From the NCBI GenBank assembly GCA_018389105.1, contig JACATO010000989.1, forward strand, positions 744,001 through 808,000: DNA of 64,000 nucleotides, in the 5' to 3' direction. Shown here one piece after another: positions 1 to 10,880 of this stretch. A program made the position numbers and the translations under genes. The DNA is from Nautilus pompilius (Eukaryota > Mollusca > Cephalopoda > Nautilida > Nautilidae). Position 1 is the first letter of the stretch; each line of letters begins with the position of its first letter. Below the pieces are notes generated by a model, which had not been told where the DNA came from, did no database searches, and was given only the letters and a program-made list of their open reading frames with translations.

Positions 1-461
1 ACATTTTGGAAATTGAAATCAAGGAGAGCAGTTAGACACTTCACTACCATTAAGCAGGCAGTGAGAATATTTGTTGGGTAATTTTTGATGATGACGATGA
101 ATGGATTTGTTGGTCTCAAAACCAACCATTAGTGTGACTCACAGGTACTCTTTCTGTGAATATCTAATAGATCAGTTTGGATGAGCTTTGTGCCATTGTT
201 AGGAACAAAAATAATTTTGATCAAATTCGTGTGTTGATTTTTTTTTATGTTTGCAATAAAACTATCTTTTGTCAAAGTGTCTCGCCTGTGATGATCCACT
301 GCTCATACCCTGTGAGTTGGGTATTCGGGGAAAATACCCTTTTTTTTTAAAAAACGTAGACTCGTGTATTTACTAGAAGTTGTTTCTTTCACTTTTTGCA
401 GTTGAACTACATGTCCATCGGCTGTGACAGTTTCTCCAAGGATGGACAGTCTCTTACTCAC
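1..461. other. AT-rich left flank, no gene recognised
   Basis: This stretch is AT-rich and holds no coding sequence I can support. A polypyrimidine stretch ending in TTTTTGCAG at about 393-401 looks like a plus-strand splice acceptor, but the frame it would open closes within about 33 codons. The same bases make a better minus-strand exon (next entry). Confidence 0.4.
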
Positions 462-537
462 CTGATCGAACAAGATGGCTTGCAGGCCAGGCCAGGTTGA
501 TCCATCACTGTTCAAGTATCTGTTCTTTCGCCAAAAA
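462..537 (-). CDS. Candidate internal coding exon, gene unknown
   Basis: On the minus strand a 76-nt segment is bounded by a pyrimidine-rich acceptor (TTTTTTCCTTTCCAAG) and a textbook donor (CAG followed by GTGAGTAAG). Between them one frame is fully open and reads FWRKNRYLNSDGSTWPGL followed by QAILFDQ. The preceding intron would be phase 2 and the following one phase 0. I do not recognise the protein. The plus strand is also open here after a weaker acceptor at 401, reading NYMSIGCDSFSKDGQ, but it meets a stop soon after and has only a poor donor, so I prefer the minus strand. The neighbouring exons would lie above 600 and below 460 on the minus strand; I did not find them. The call rests only on splice signals and an open frame. 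Confidence 0.3.
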
Positions 538-783
538 CTTGGAAAGGAAAAAATTCTGAGACTAGGACATTCGTTACTTTAATTAGATATTGAAAAATGA
601 AACAAACAAACAAATTAATTTATGAATTAAAAAAAAAAACAAACAGATTTAGTCTTCTTACTCTACTTTTAAAACCCAATAAATATTATTTATGATGAGG
701 CAGGTAATTTAGTACCTGGTTACTGTTCTTGAAGTCAGTTTGAAGATCATTTTTGCTATTGTGCATCTTGTTACAGGAGATAG

Positions 784-1053
784 GTAATGAAGAGAGTGTG
801 CAATGACTCTTCAGATGTACTCACGTACACTGGCATTGCTTTGCAGAAAATCCTTCCAAGAGAAGCAATGGATGACAAAGCCAAGGGAATGGATATTTTG
901 GACATTGCAGGGCTGCCTACACTGACAATGAGGAGTGCATCTATACCTAATTGCATAAACGGCCAAGAATTTGAGACAAATTTGCATATACCTACAGAAC
1001 GAATGCTTAATGAAAGGAAACAGTTTCTTCAGAAGCTAAATAACAGAAATTGA
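784..1053 (+). CDS. Possible small gene or terminal coding exon, unknown
   Basis: An open frame from ATG at 787 gives 88 residues ending in QFLQKLNNRN. The composition looks like a real soluble protein, charged and without long simple runs. An AATAAA lies 21 nt after the stop, with a T-rich stretch just behind it, as expected at a transcript 3' end. A possible acceptor TTGTTACAGGAGATAG lies just before 784, but the stronger AG at 777 would put stops in every frame, so the splice interpretation is uncertain. An intronless ORF or a fragment of an older gene is equally possible. I recognise no domain, signal peptide or membrane segment, and I cannot name a family. Confidence 0.3.
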   Translation, partial: VMKRVCNDSSDVLTYTGIALQKILPREAMDDKAKGMDILDIAGLPTLTMRSASIPNCINGQEFETNLHIPTERMLNERKQFLQKLNNRN

Positions 1054-1073
1054 GTGCTATGCTACTTTGGACT

Positions 1074-1079
1074 AAATAA
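1074..1079 (+). terminator. Candidate polyadenylation signal
   Basis: AATAAA in the context ACTAAATAAAAAC, 21 nt after the stop codon of the 787-1053 frame and followed by a run of T. The spacing fits a poly(A) signal, but such hexamers are common in AT-rich DNA. Confidence 0.35.
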
Positions 1080-1708
1080 AAACTTCCTTTTTTTTTCTTA
1101 GAGATTTAAAGGAAAGCTTTAGAAATGCAAGTACATTTTAAAAAATAATCTTTGCCATTAACCTCAGCTAGGCTTTGTCTTTAAAATTGAAACACAAAAT
1201 GGACCCATAATCTCTTCATTCCTTTATTGGTTATTTAATTCTGGAGGATAGGAGGTGTTTCTCTTAGGCTTTTTTACTACAAGAGAAACCCAATTGTGTC
1301 AATGAAGTAGGACTCAAAGAAACAAGAGCAACATTCTGAACCTTGTTTCTATTCACATACACAAAACTAGGGGCCCACGTTAATATTTAAGACACTTAAC
1401 AGTAAGAGAACACATAAAAATTAAGCTGCTTAACCGTATAATATAATAAAATGAAAGTAAACTTTTAGTGTTACATACGTTAATTAAAACACCGTGCACT
1501 CACCACAACTCAGGACATTTTCCGAGTGAGAGATGCTGGGAAATTATCTGTGACTAAATACTCTATTGTAATATTTTGTAAATGCACTATAGTCAGTTCA
1601 GACTGTACAATTATTTTTTCTTGATTCCGTTTCTATTATAATTTTAAATAAATAAATTATCAGTATTATTATTATCATCATCAATTTTTCTTCCCTTTTC
1701 TCCCAAGG

Positions 1709-1768
1709 TAACATTTGCTGGCAGGGCTGATACTGTGCCACAGACTATCAGACTCTCTCGGCATCTAT
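1709..1768 (+). CDS. Candidate short terminal exon, unknown
   Basis: A strong acceptor (TTTTTCTTCCCTTTTCTCCCAAG) ends at 1708. After it one frame reads VTFAGRADTVPQTIRLSRHL and then stops with TAA. A second frame over 1730-1990 is also open for about 85 codons and is rich in cysteine and N-glycosylation sites (NHT, NIT, NCS, NAT). It contains a donor-like GTAAGC near 1861, so one or both could be exonic. No homologue is recognised. I treat this as an exon-like island in otherwise quiet DNA. Confidence 0.2.
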
Positions 1769-3065
1769 AAATCACACTATTTGTAACATCACCGATGAAA
1801 TCTGTTCAGTACTCAACTGTAGTCTGTGCAGACAAAATGCAACTGGAGAGGACATTTCTGGTAAGCATCATATTAGCCGCAAGCTTCCAGTGAAAACTAA
1901 TTGTGAGGCGAGATGGGATATCAACTTGCTTCTATACATCAATGTCAAGATAAGTGAAACAGCAATCTCAAAACCTATTATTCCCATTTAGGTTAATTTT
2001 CTTAGGCCATTAACTATTTTTTTTTTTTTCATAATTAAGTCAAATCTGTTCTAATCACCTGTGCATAAGGTAAAACCACCAGATTTTCCACAGACGAATT
2101 TCCTCCATAACTGCTGTCAAGTGGCCCACGGCAAGAATGTATCAGTATTTTGGGAAGGAATAAAAAATTAAATGGTGACAAGAACAGTTAAAAGCTGACT
2201 ACTGAAAAGAAGTATTGTTATGCTTCATCATTTTTTTATAATGAAAATGTAATTTAATGTCCTGGAAGCTTGACTGTTTGTCTAATATTGGAATCAAGCC
2301 ATGCATGGATGATCTCATTGCACCGCCACATGCTGCTCACTGAACATTGATATTCCCTGCCATTCCCCATGCAAAGGCGGAGTTATTTGGGCAGTATTAT
2401 GAAAAGGAAGGTAATTCCCCACACCTGATTTGACTTCCAAGATGCCAGATTCAAATTTGGGATCTTAGCAGACCAAGGAACTCGGTTGCAATGTATTCAT
2501 GGTACATATTAGCAATTAGGGTTTCAGACAGTAACAAAATCATGCTTGCAGCTAAGATATATCTTTCCACTGCAAGCCGTGATGGATGCAACAGTACCAG
2601 CTTTTGTAGGCTTATTGCCAACTTTTCATTTGAACCAATAAAACAATGCTGGAGACCTGTGTATGAAAATGCTTAGAGCAGTTTCATACTTTACTGCTGA
2701 ACTGTTTTGCTTCTAGAATATGTAGAATAATCTAGTGAATGTGTTTATTTTACTGCATAAAAATTTAATAAAGAAAAATTAGTTTTATTAACAGGTGTAT
2801 ATTATCTGAAAAACAACGTACAGTTAAGGGAGAAAAAATTATCTTATGATAACAGCACAAATTAAATTGGTTTATGGGAGGTTTGGACAACATTTTAATA
2901 AATTATTGTTTTTATTGTAAGCAGAAAGCTTTGTACCTTTTGTTTTATAGATGTGCTGTACACTTGTGAAAACAGTTCAGTATTAATAATATGTTATTTA
3001 ACTTTGGCCTCTGTAGAAATAATTGACAAGATTTAAGCCAGTACAGTGCAACTGAGCATTATAAC
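1769..3065. other. AT-rich stretch, no firm gene
   Basis: Apart from the open frame mentioned under 1709-1768, this is AT-rich sequence with several AATAAA hexamers (for example near 2637 and 2767). A 61-residue frame at 2491-2676 has no recognisable features. Confidence 0.4.
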
Positions 3066-3300
3066 AGGTAGGAAGAAGATCAGCTTGCTTGGGGCCAAGG
3101 TCTTTGACCAAGATAAACGAGGTTGACAATCACCAAGAATCCTACACAAATCCAGCCAAGACTCAGTAAAACTAAAACAACTCAACCATGAACAGGAGAT
3201 GCTAAATGAACTTTGTAAGAGTTTGTCTATCAATGAAATCAGTTGGCCAAAGACAAGTTACAGAACAGCTGGATATGTAAATAAGTGTACAGCCTTTATT
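3066..3300 (+). pseudogene. Coding-like fragment, unknown origin
   Basis: One plus-strand frame reads KKISLLGAKVFDQDKRG, meets a single TGA, and continues in the same frame as SPRILHKSSQDSVKLKQLN and beyond, through an ORF that starts with ATG at 3199. The segment around KLKQLNHEQEMLNELCK is amphipathic and could be a short coiled coil. CTTTGTAAGAG at about 3210 could be a donor, in which case the exon would end there. This may be a decayed gene fragment or part of an old transposon; I cannot name the family. The opposite strand is open over 3033-3233 too, so the coding reading is tentative. Confidence 0.2.
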
Positions 3301-3402
3301 TCTCTTTGTTGCATAGCAGAGAAATCCAATGAGACCAAAGATAAGGAATTTAAACATTGTTTCTGCATAAGTGATAAGTGCGGAAAACAAAAGTCCTGTT
3401 GA

Positions 3403-6400
3403 CTGATATTTCTTGAGTGAGTTTGGCGTGTACTAGTAAACTTGTACAAATTGCCACCATTTTTTCACATGATGTATGTGCTTTTTTTAAATGTAATGGC
3501 AGAATGTTTTGAATTAATGGATAAATTGGAATTTTACTTATTTTTCTAGAAAAAAAGGTTATTTAAATCACTAATGATAAATTCTGTACATTAAAAAACA
3601 ACAACATGGAATTACATTTTTTAAAGAGGTGGTAATAGATACTTTTATGTCTTATGTTAGCTCTAGTCTGCTAACGCTGATGCTAGGATGTTTGAGTGTC
3701 TCCTGTTTCACTGCACATATATTATTAATGGAGGGTTCTACTAGAAGACCTCTCACTGAGTTCCAAGTTCTATCATCAGTCAAGAATGTAATGTCTCATC
3801 ACTGTCAGGCCAGCTCTTAATGGGCCACCTGAATTAGGCAAAAAGGATGCAACTAGTAGAAGATCCCTATTTTCTTTTAATAAAGAAGGTAATGTACATT
3901 TCAGTGGGTTTTTGTTTTGGTTTTTTTTTTCCTTTTCCTCTGCAGCAAAAATGAGACTAAAACAGTTTACAGTTCTGATAAACAGAATTTTGAGATGAAA
4001 ATGTAGGACCCATATCAGCAAACTCATTTGTACAGTATTATAATTTTCCAGAGTTATCTCCCATTTACTCCAATTGTAAATATCAGCCATGTTGGTAACT
4101 CTATGATAATCAACACTCATACGAAATGTTTTAACTATTAGCAATTTTTTTTCTTTTCCATTCAGCTGGGTTGCTACAGCTTTTCACTGCTTGATTGTAA
4201 GCAACTTATGATTTTCTTTAGCCTTTAACTTTAGAGTTTATGTCAAAGCTCACCTGAGATAACACCTTTCATTGCATGAGCTCAATATATGCAAACAGTG
4301 TTTCCAACTTTGCACACATTACCATTTCTATAGCAACTATGCGCACCTTGCAACTTTATGCTAATAAAATATCAAACTAATTTGTCGTTCCTTATATCTT
4401 TTAATTACAAATAACCACACCTGCCATATTTATCTTGAACTAAGACAAAGAATGGATATTAACATTAAAGTATTTTAATAAACAATATACACAGGTTCAA
4501 AAAAGGTAAACTCTTGAAATTAAACAAAAATAAAAGTATACAGCAATTAAATAAATGGTTACAAAGTAACCCTAGAATAAGACCTCCTTGTAGTCAATGT
4601 TCCATAGTGAGGTCAGCTCCCTAAGATAGTGTTTCCCCCTTGGTAATCCATACAAAGCAGAGTAGCCCAGGTTCCAGAAACTGTCCATGTCTCTTGTTTT
4701 TACTGCATAAACATTAAAGAATGCCTAGCTAATGGGAGAAGCTGGTAAGTCAAGAAATTGTAATTTTGAAACAAAAAGCAACTTATAAAGCCAAAGTGTG
4801 TATTTAACAAAGCGAACTCTAAAACTCAGATTTACATATCAACAAATTATTACATTTTATGTGGAATTAGCTCGATTGCTGTTGCTCTCTTGCTTCCTGC
4901 AGGATGATACCATTTAAAAACTCGAGGTTAAATATTACTGGTAATTTATTCTGCTTGCCTACACTTAAAAATACAAGTATTGCAGATGTGTTACTAATTT
5001 ATAATCATTCCAAATTTATTTGTTGCTAAATGAGAAATTGATTATTATTTATGTATTTAAAGTTTGTAAGGGCTTAGAAAATCTATACAATGGACCAGTA
5101 GATACACCTATAATTAGTTTTTTAAAAGAGTAACAGGCTTCTCCATTCAGGTAACAAGGTTATACTAAAAGTGTTTCAGTTTATTTTAAATAAGTACATT
5201 CACAAGATAAGTTTTGCATCCTTTCAGCTTCACCAGCAACCAAAATATACTGGTTGTGTTTCAAACTTTTGAATATATAAATAATTAATTTTTCAACTTG
5301 GACACACTTATAAACTAGTAAAATCCCTTTACTGGTCAACCATGCTACATACTGACCCAGCAGCTATTCTGGCATTTTTCAGACTTCACACCAGTAGATG
5401 ATAGTCCCCTGGTATTTCACTCATGAAGCTTGTTAAGTTCCTACAAACTTTCACCCACGATATTTCAAATACTGCAAAAGACAGTCACTGGCACGTGGAG
5501 CTAGGGTTTACCATGGTTATTTTTTTCTCAGACAGATGTAATAGATCACTACCAAACTCTCTGAAGACATGCAAACTGCTTCTCAAAACTTTGGCTGGTA
5601 TATGAACTGAGGCTTGAGGAAGCGTACACAATGTGCATGAACGGTTACAGATGATGAGCCAAAACTAACATGGCTATAATCTGGTTACCTTCGTTTAAAA
5701 AATTTTGAAATATTAAGTAAATAATCTGTGTTTCTAAGCTGTCTTTTCTAATATAACCTGAGAGAGAGAGATTGATCAGTTACTGAGAAAGGATGCATGA
5801 TTAACCTAACTACCTTAATAGCTAATTATAAAAACCAAAAAAAAAAAAAAAAAATTTGCCAATATTCGACAGCGAAAAAAATGTTTTTATTGACGTTTTT
5901 TCTTTAAATTATTTAAAAAAATTTTAGAATTTTTTTTCTGTACTAAATACATCATTCAAAAGACAACTGATTTATTTTTCCTTTAAAAAAGCATAATGTG
6001 GTACATTTGATGTGTACAGGTATTTAAAATCTTTCTTAATATAAATTTACATACAGATATTTCCAAGAGCACAGATCGAGCATAGAGAAAATTATAGCAT
6101 GAAGCTGAGCATTAAAGGTTTTTTAAGACCCTGAACATCTGTGTACAGAAAAGACATCTCTTAGTTTGCTGAACAATAAAACCAACCCCCCAACTTTTTT
6201 TTTTCATATGGAAATTACCAAAGAGGACATTTTCATAAATACCTGGTGGCCAGGTAGGTAAAAGTCAGTCAGATGCTAAAATTGTAAACAGAAAATGAAA
6301 TAAATCTCAGTATTGATTTGCTAATAACAAAAATGCAAAACACCTTCTGAATTGATTATTGACAAACAAACAAAAGTATACTTTAATCTACAATGTTACC

Positions 6401-7484
6401 TGTGTAATTATGAACAAAGGTTATAGCAGAGCATAGTACAGCAACCAAGAGAACCAGTCAATGCACAGTGGAAGATGAGCTTCACCTGCACTCTTACATC
6501 GGAGAGACAAGCTCAGGTGTTGAGTTTGAAGCGGCTGTCTGCAGAAATTAATGCTCAAATATTTTTTTTAAAAAAAAGCTAGGAGAAATGAAAAGCTTTC
6601 CCCAATTTTAACGGAAAACAAGGCAATTAGTAGTGGCACCTCATCTAATAAACAGAGAGCATCTGTACTTTTTCTCAATTTTTAGCAAGAAAAGCTTGAT
6701 TTAGTCCTGAGCCAAGGGAAAATGGGCAGGGAAACTGCACCTGAACAAATCGCAATGCGATTCATATTTTACAGGAGAAGAAGATATGAAGCTAAACCTC
6801 AGACCGTTGAGCTGGTGCCAAAGAAGTGTTTACGCCTCGTCACGTGATCAAAATGACGCTTTACATTGCAAAAATATTTTTTTTAAGAAATACCTGAATT
6901 ACTTTGAGTAAATGAGAAAGAGATAAAACAATTAGTAACCCCTGTTCTTGCATTTATAGCATTTGTCAGATTAACTTAGAAGTAAAAAAACGTAAATTCC
7001 AGTTCTTAGTTAAATTAACTCTAATTATGCACCAGTCAAAATACTAATTTTTGAAAAACTGATCCCTGAGTCCATCATTAGACTATTTGATATAGAATAT
7101 TAACCATGATTCATTCAGATTTTCATACAAAGCAACAAAAAAAAAAATTGAACATCATTTATTATGTTGCTAATAAAAATACTCTCACTACACAGTAAAT
7201 TGTTTTCAGTATTTAAAAAAAAAAGAAGCTAATATAGCTTTACAAATTAAATTGAGTCTGCCAAAGACCTCCAGAGAGAAAAGAAAGAAATATAAATTAA
7301 ATAATTGTGTTAGTTAAGCATGTGAGCCGAAAGTCAATTAAGAAAATAAATACGTTTGAATTTCACTGCCAAATTATAAGCAAGTGTTCCTATAATTTAC
7401 TTCAATTTATAGCACCTGACAAAACCAGCAAATAGACTTTATAATGTAAGATCAGAAAGTGAAGTTAAAATAATAAAAGGATTA
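3403..7484. other. Long AT-rich intergenic or intronic stretch
   Basis: Nothing firmly supported. The longest frame is 122 residues on the minus strand (3776-4144), low in complexity towards its end and without recognisable motifs. Poly(A)/poly(T) tracts occur near 5838 and 6190. A sequence GTTATCTCCC at 4063 is a partial match to the dispersed motif described in the findings. Confidence 0.4.

Positions 7485-7519
<35 letters not shown>
7485..7519. repeat. (ATT)n microsatellite
   Basis: About 35 bp of uninterrupted ATT repeat. Confidence 0.95.
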
Positions 7520-7520
<1 letters not shown>

Positions 7521-7703
7521 GGACAGGACTAAAGTGAAAATACGTAAAGACAAAGACCAGGAATAGAAGAGTTAAAATATGTTTTTAGCGGAATGGGTTA
7601 CCTCCCTTACTAACCCGCTCTCTAGGCCTGCTGCTCAGCTCGATTTACTTGGTAGTTATATTCCTGAAAAACTGTACGTTAAACTTGATTTTTCCATAAA
7701 AAA

Positions 7704-8241
7704 ATGAATGCTTTCAGGACGAAGCTGGAATTTTGGCATTTAAAATTATCAAGGAAGAATTCTGCACCGTTTCTGGAGCTCAACGCTTTCCTCGATGAAA
7801 ATAATCTCTCGGTTGGTTCTGGTATTCTCGAGTTGATGAAGAATCATGTTGATATTCTCCGCAGAGCTTGCAGGCTATTTTCCTGAACTTCACGATTTTC
7901 AGAAGTATTATAACTTTCTCTCGAATCCATTCTCCATCTCCGTCAGCGAGTTGCCTTCCGAAGACCATCTCATTGAAGAGCAGTTCATTGACTTGGTGAA
8001 TGATGGAGCTGCCAAAAATGCTTTTCGCCAGATGCGTTGCAGCGACTTCTGGGTTGAAATGGTACAATCATATCCGGATGTTGCAAAGATGGCTCTCAAT
8101 TTGCTGGTTCCGTTCGCAACAACCTATGAGTGTGAGTCGGCGTTCTCAACTCTTGTTTCAATCAAAGCCAGATCGAGAAACAAACTCGATGTAACGCATG
8201 ACATGAGAGTGGCTCTTTCAAAAACAACAGCCCAACATTGA
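7704..8241 (+). pseudogene. hAT transposase C-terminal region, frameshifted
   Basis: The first frame (7704-7886) reads MNAFRTKLEFWHLKL and SGILELMKNHVDIL. The second (7846-8241) reads LAGYFPELHDFQKYYNF, then VQSYPDVAKMALNLLVPF and YECESAFSTLVSIKARSRN. The second block is the hAT dimerisation domain, with the typical pattern of proline, leucine, the CE(S)AFS segment and K.R.RN.L. It most resembles the domesticated ZBED5/FAM200/SCAND3 group and their invertebrate relatives. The two blocks lie in different frames and overlap at about 7850-7886, so one frameshift separates them. The BED zinc finger and the DDE core that should precede them are absent. The end of the second frame is also degraded compared with the family, which runs on past the RVALSKT position. 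Confidence 0.85.
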
Positions 8242-8508
8242 TGAAACATTGAAGGCCAAACAGGTGCAGATCTCTCATTGAACTTTTTCTTCGTTTGATT
8301 TTCGAGAATTGTCATATTTTGAATAAATTTTAATTCAACAGTTTTTTTTTAAGACTTTTAAATTGACTAACGGTTTAGAATAAGTGCTTTTAGTACACTT
8401 TTGAATATTTTCAAAAATTCTGAGTGGATTTATATATATAGAAAAGTTTCTGAAATTTTGGGAAATACTCGTTTGACGACATAGAATCAAAAAACGACAT
8501 GCCAACAA

Positions 8509-8580
<72 letters not shown>

Positions 8581-8581
8581 T
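8509..8581. repeat. (AAT)n microsatellite
   Basis: About 73 bp of AAT repeat with one phase break near 8551, inside the hAT element between the transposase and the right terminus. Confidence 0.95.
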
Positions 8582-8734
8582 AGTAGGTCGAGCTGATTTT
8601 ATGGGGGACCGCGAAGCAACATTTTTAGAAAAAGGTTGGGAACCACTGACTTAGGCTGAACGCTGACTGGGATGGCTTTTGAGGATGTGTCTTCAAGTGG
8701 AAATTGAGTTTGTTTCCTTCTTCTAGGATTTCAG

Positions 8735-9960
8735 CACAACACTGTGTGGCAGCTAAAACGTTTTTTCCGAAACTTTGGCACTCCGTTCGATATTGGGATC
8801 ATCTTCTACCCGTGAGCCTGCGCACCACCTTAATCTCTGCCACAGCCAGCTCTTCCGCCCGATGTCATCTTCTGAAGATAAGGGCAGAGTTTCTTCCATA
8901 CGCCGCTTGTGTGCAAGAACGTGCGATCTCCTTCCGGGCCTCGTCAACAAGCGTGATGGAGTTCCGGATGGCGAAACTCTTCCAGAATTCTTTCCCTGAC
9001 GATTTATTATCTTCGGTAGCCGTCGCAAGCATATCGAAAGTTTTCTTCAGATAATAAACCTTAAAAGTAGCAATTACATCCAGGTCCGTGGGCTGAATAA
9101 GAGACATTGTGCTAGGAGGTGGAAACGCCAATTTTACGTTTTCACAAAGGACTTGGATTGATGGTGGATGACCAGGGGCCTTATCAACGAGGAGAATCCT
9201 GAAGTCGAGATTCTCCTTCATGCAGTATCTGTGCAGCTCAGTGTTAAGCTTGGAACCGAGATAATCGCAGAAGATTCAGCTTGCAATCAGACTTCGGCAT
9301 TTCCAACTAGCAGCAGCGCGAAACGGTCTCTAGCAGCCTCGAAGCCTGGTGTTGATTTCTCTTCTCGAGAAAGATGCTCTTGATGGCGTCCTTTTCCAGA
9401 GAGGTGCCGTCTCGTCAAGGTTGGAAATTTGCTTCAGAGAATATCCGCCTTCCTCGATGATAGCTTTCAAGGTCGCAGTAAAATTTTTTCCGCAGCATTA
9501 GTAGGGGGGCAGATGCTGCCCCCTCCAGCCATTTTAATGTTATGTAAATTGTATCTTTTTCTAAAATTGGCGGACCAACCTGAACTTGAATTGAAAACCT
9601 TGACATCCTCTTCATGTTAACTGAACGAGCTTTAGCTTGTGTCGCAGACATGTCGACAGGCGCACTCCGCTGGTTTGAACCCCTATCCACATACTCAGCA
9701 TCCTCTTCATCTTCTCCGTTATTGTACTTCTAGCATATAATGTTTACACGGCGCCTAAAGAGCTTCCAAACTTAACACTTTCCTTAATTTTTTATAGCAT
9801 TGTCATCAAAGCCAAGGACACGACCCACATCAGCTATGCGCTCTCCTCTCTCAATGCGGCTTATTATATCCATTTTCACACCAACAGCGATTGCCTTTCC
9901 GCTCGATGTAGACGGACGTTTTCCAGTTGTGATCAGGGTCAGGAGTTCAAAAAATAAAGG
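8735..9960 (-). mobile_element. Tigger/pogo-like DNA transposon, inverted and decayed
   Basis: Read on the minus strand, the parts of a Tigger (pogo, Tc1/mariner superfamily) transposase occur in order. From 9960 to 9800 there is a psq/CENP-B-type helix-turn-helix (GKAIAVGVKMDIISRIERGE, ADVGRVLGFDD). From about 9720 to 9610 there is a second DNA-binding block (SNQRSAPVDMSATQAKARS). The DDE core runs from 9480 to 8865. The first aspartate is in QISNLDET, the second in LLVDKAPGHPPS, and the third in LIQPTDLDVIATFK, where the family usually has QPLDQGVIATFK. The frame breaks several times, between the DNA-binding blocks, after the first acidic motif and again before the second, with an insertion of about 100 bp near 9500-9600. 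No terminal inverted repeats were identified. It is an old, immobile copy. Confidence 0.85.
8865..9221 (-). pseudogene. Tigger transposase catalytic fragment
   Basis: This is the longest intact piece of the Tigger transposase, 118 residues on the minus strand. It covers the second and third catalytic aspartates (VDKAPGH and QPTDLDVIATFK) and the following YYLKKTFDMLATATED helix that is diagnostic of TIGD1-type proteins. The family usually has VDNAPGH; lysine replaces asparagine here, which would probably impair catalysis. Upstream and downstream coding is in other frames. Confidence 0.85.
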
Positions 9961-10329
9961 TAGAAAATTTAAAGGAAAAAAAATTTATCATACTCACTAT
10001 GACAACGGCTTCACGGGAACTGCAAAAGACTGGGGATGCTGAATGCTCACCTTACCTTGCCGAGAGGAAGGGGTTAGGGTTCTGATGGAGATAGTCGCGA
10101 AGTACGGTGTCCTTACCGGGAAGCGGTCAGATGCGCAAACTCCTTGAAACTGTAGCTGTAGTAGCTGAGAGCGCCCTCTGGAGCATTGCGGCGGTGTTGG
10201 GGCGACGGGCTAGTACGTTAATCTGATTTGGGACTTTGTTCGACTGTAATCGAAACAGCCCCTTACAGTTTCAACCAGGGTCGGGTGTTTGACTAATTGG
10301 CTAAATAAACAAAACCGTACAGGAAGAAG
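9961..10329. other. Spacer with no recognised feature
   Basis: The sequence shifts from AT-rich to mixed composition, with GGGGTTAGGGTTC near 10069. I recognise no gene or terminus of the neighbouring Tigger element. Confidence 0.3.
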
Positions 10330-10880
10330 AAGAAGATGAAGAAGAAAGATGGCGCCAGTATATTCATGTTTACCGTTATCCCGCCGGGCTTTTCTGTTTT
10401 GCTTGAAGCGACCGCTGTGGCGAGGCCCAACCTCGGTCAGCCAAACCGGAAGCTCGTCGGATTCTTTCGGTGGATAAAGTTGTTTTCATTTCCGGACACA
10501 GAAAGGGTCCGTCTCGGTCGCCGGTCTGGGTTAGCCACACGGCTCGTCCGGTCCGAGCTTTCGTAAACACCGGCTGCACCGGCAGCAGTCCCGGGCTCCG
10601 TACGTTTCTGTCCTGTCGTCTAGCAACAGCGTCATCGCCTTCCGAAGATTAGGGGCTCTCTCCGCGTTTGTTTGCGTTAGTCGGTGGGGCTTATTTACTT
10701 CGGCAGAAGGCTTCTGTAGCGAACGGACTGCCAGCTTCCTTCCGGAGGAAACGCGGGTCTGGGCTGAGCGAGGACAAGACTCCAAACATCGCCAAAGCCA
10801 AACTGGGCGTGTTTATAGAGACGACAGAGAGAACAACCCCCCTCCACTTGTGTTGGTTTTTCTTGCATAATAAATGATAC
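10330..10880. promoter_or_regulatory. CpG-rich block, possible promoter
   Basis: The segment is clearly richer in G+C and in CpG than its surroundings, most densely over 10430-10770. Overlapping frames of 60-84 residues are open on both strands, as expected from high G+C rather than from coding. AAGATGGCGCC at 10346-10356 is close to the YY1-type promoter motif AAGATGGCGGC that often lies at transcription starts. I see no TATA box and no convincing first exon with a donor. A promoter, or simply a fragment of a GC-rich repeat, would both fit. Confidence 0.25.

Larger units (their letters stand above)
7698..8648 (+). mobile_element. 5'-truncated hAT DNA transposon (ZBED5/FAM200-like)
   Basis: This is the 3' part of a hAT-superfamily element. 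It contains the C-terminal part of a transposase (separate entry), a long AAT microsatellite, and a right end reading AAAAAGGTTGGGAACCACTG at 8629-8648. That is the inverted form of the CAGTGGTTCCCAACC terminus typical of Charlie/ZBED-type hAT elements. The 8 bases after it (ACTTAGGC, 8649-8656) would be one copy of a target-site duplication, but no matching left terminus or duplication is visible upstream, so the 5' half is missing. The coding part has decayed, so the copy is immobile and old. The inverted Tigger remnant begins less than 100 bp downstream. Confidence 0.85.

Noticed and set aside
3776-4144. 122-residue minus-strand ORF
   Set aside because: AT-driven frame without motif, splice context or recognisable similarity; length is within chance for a 64-kb window.
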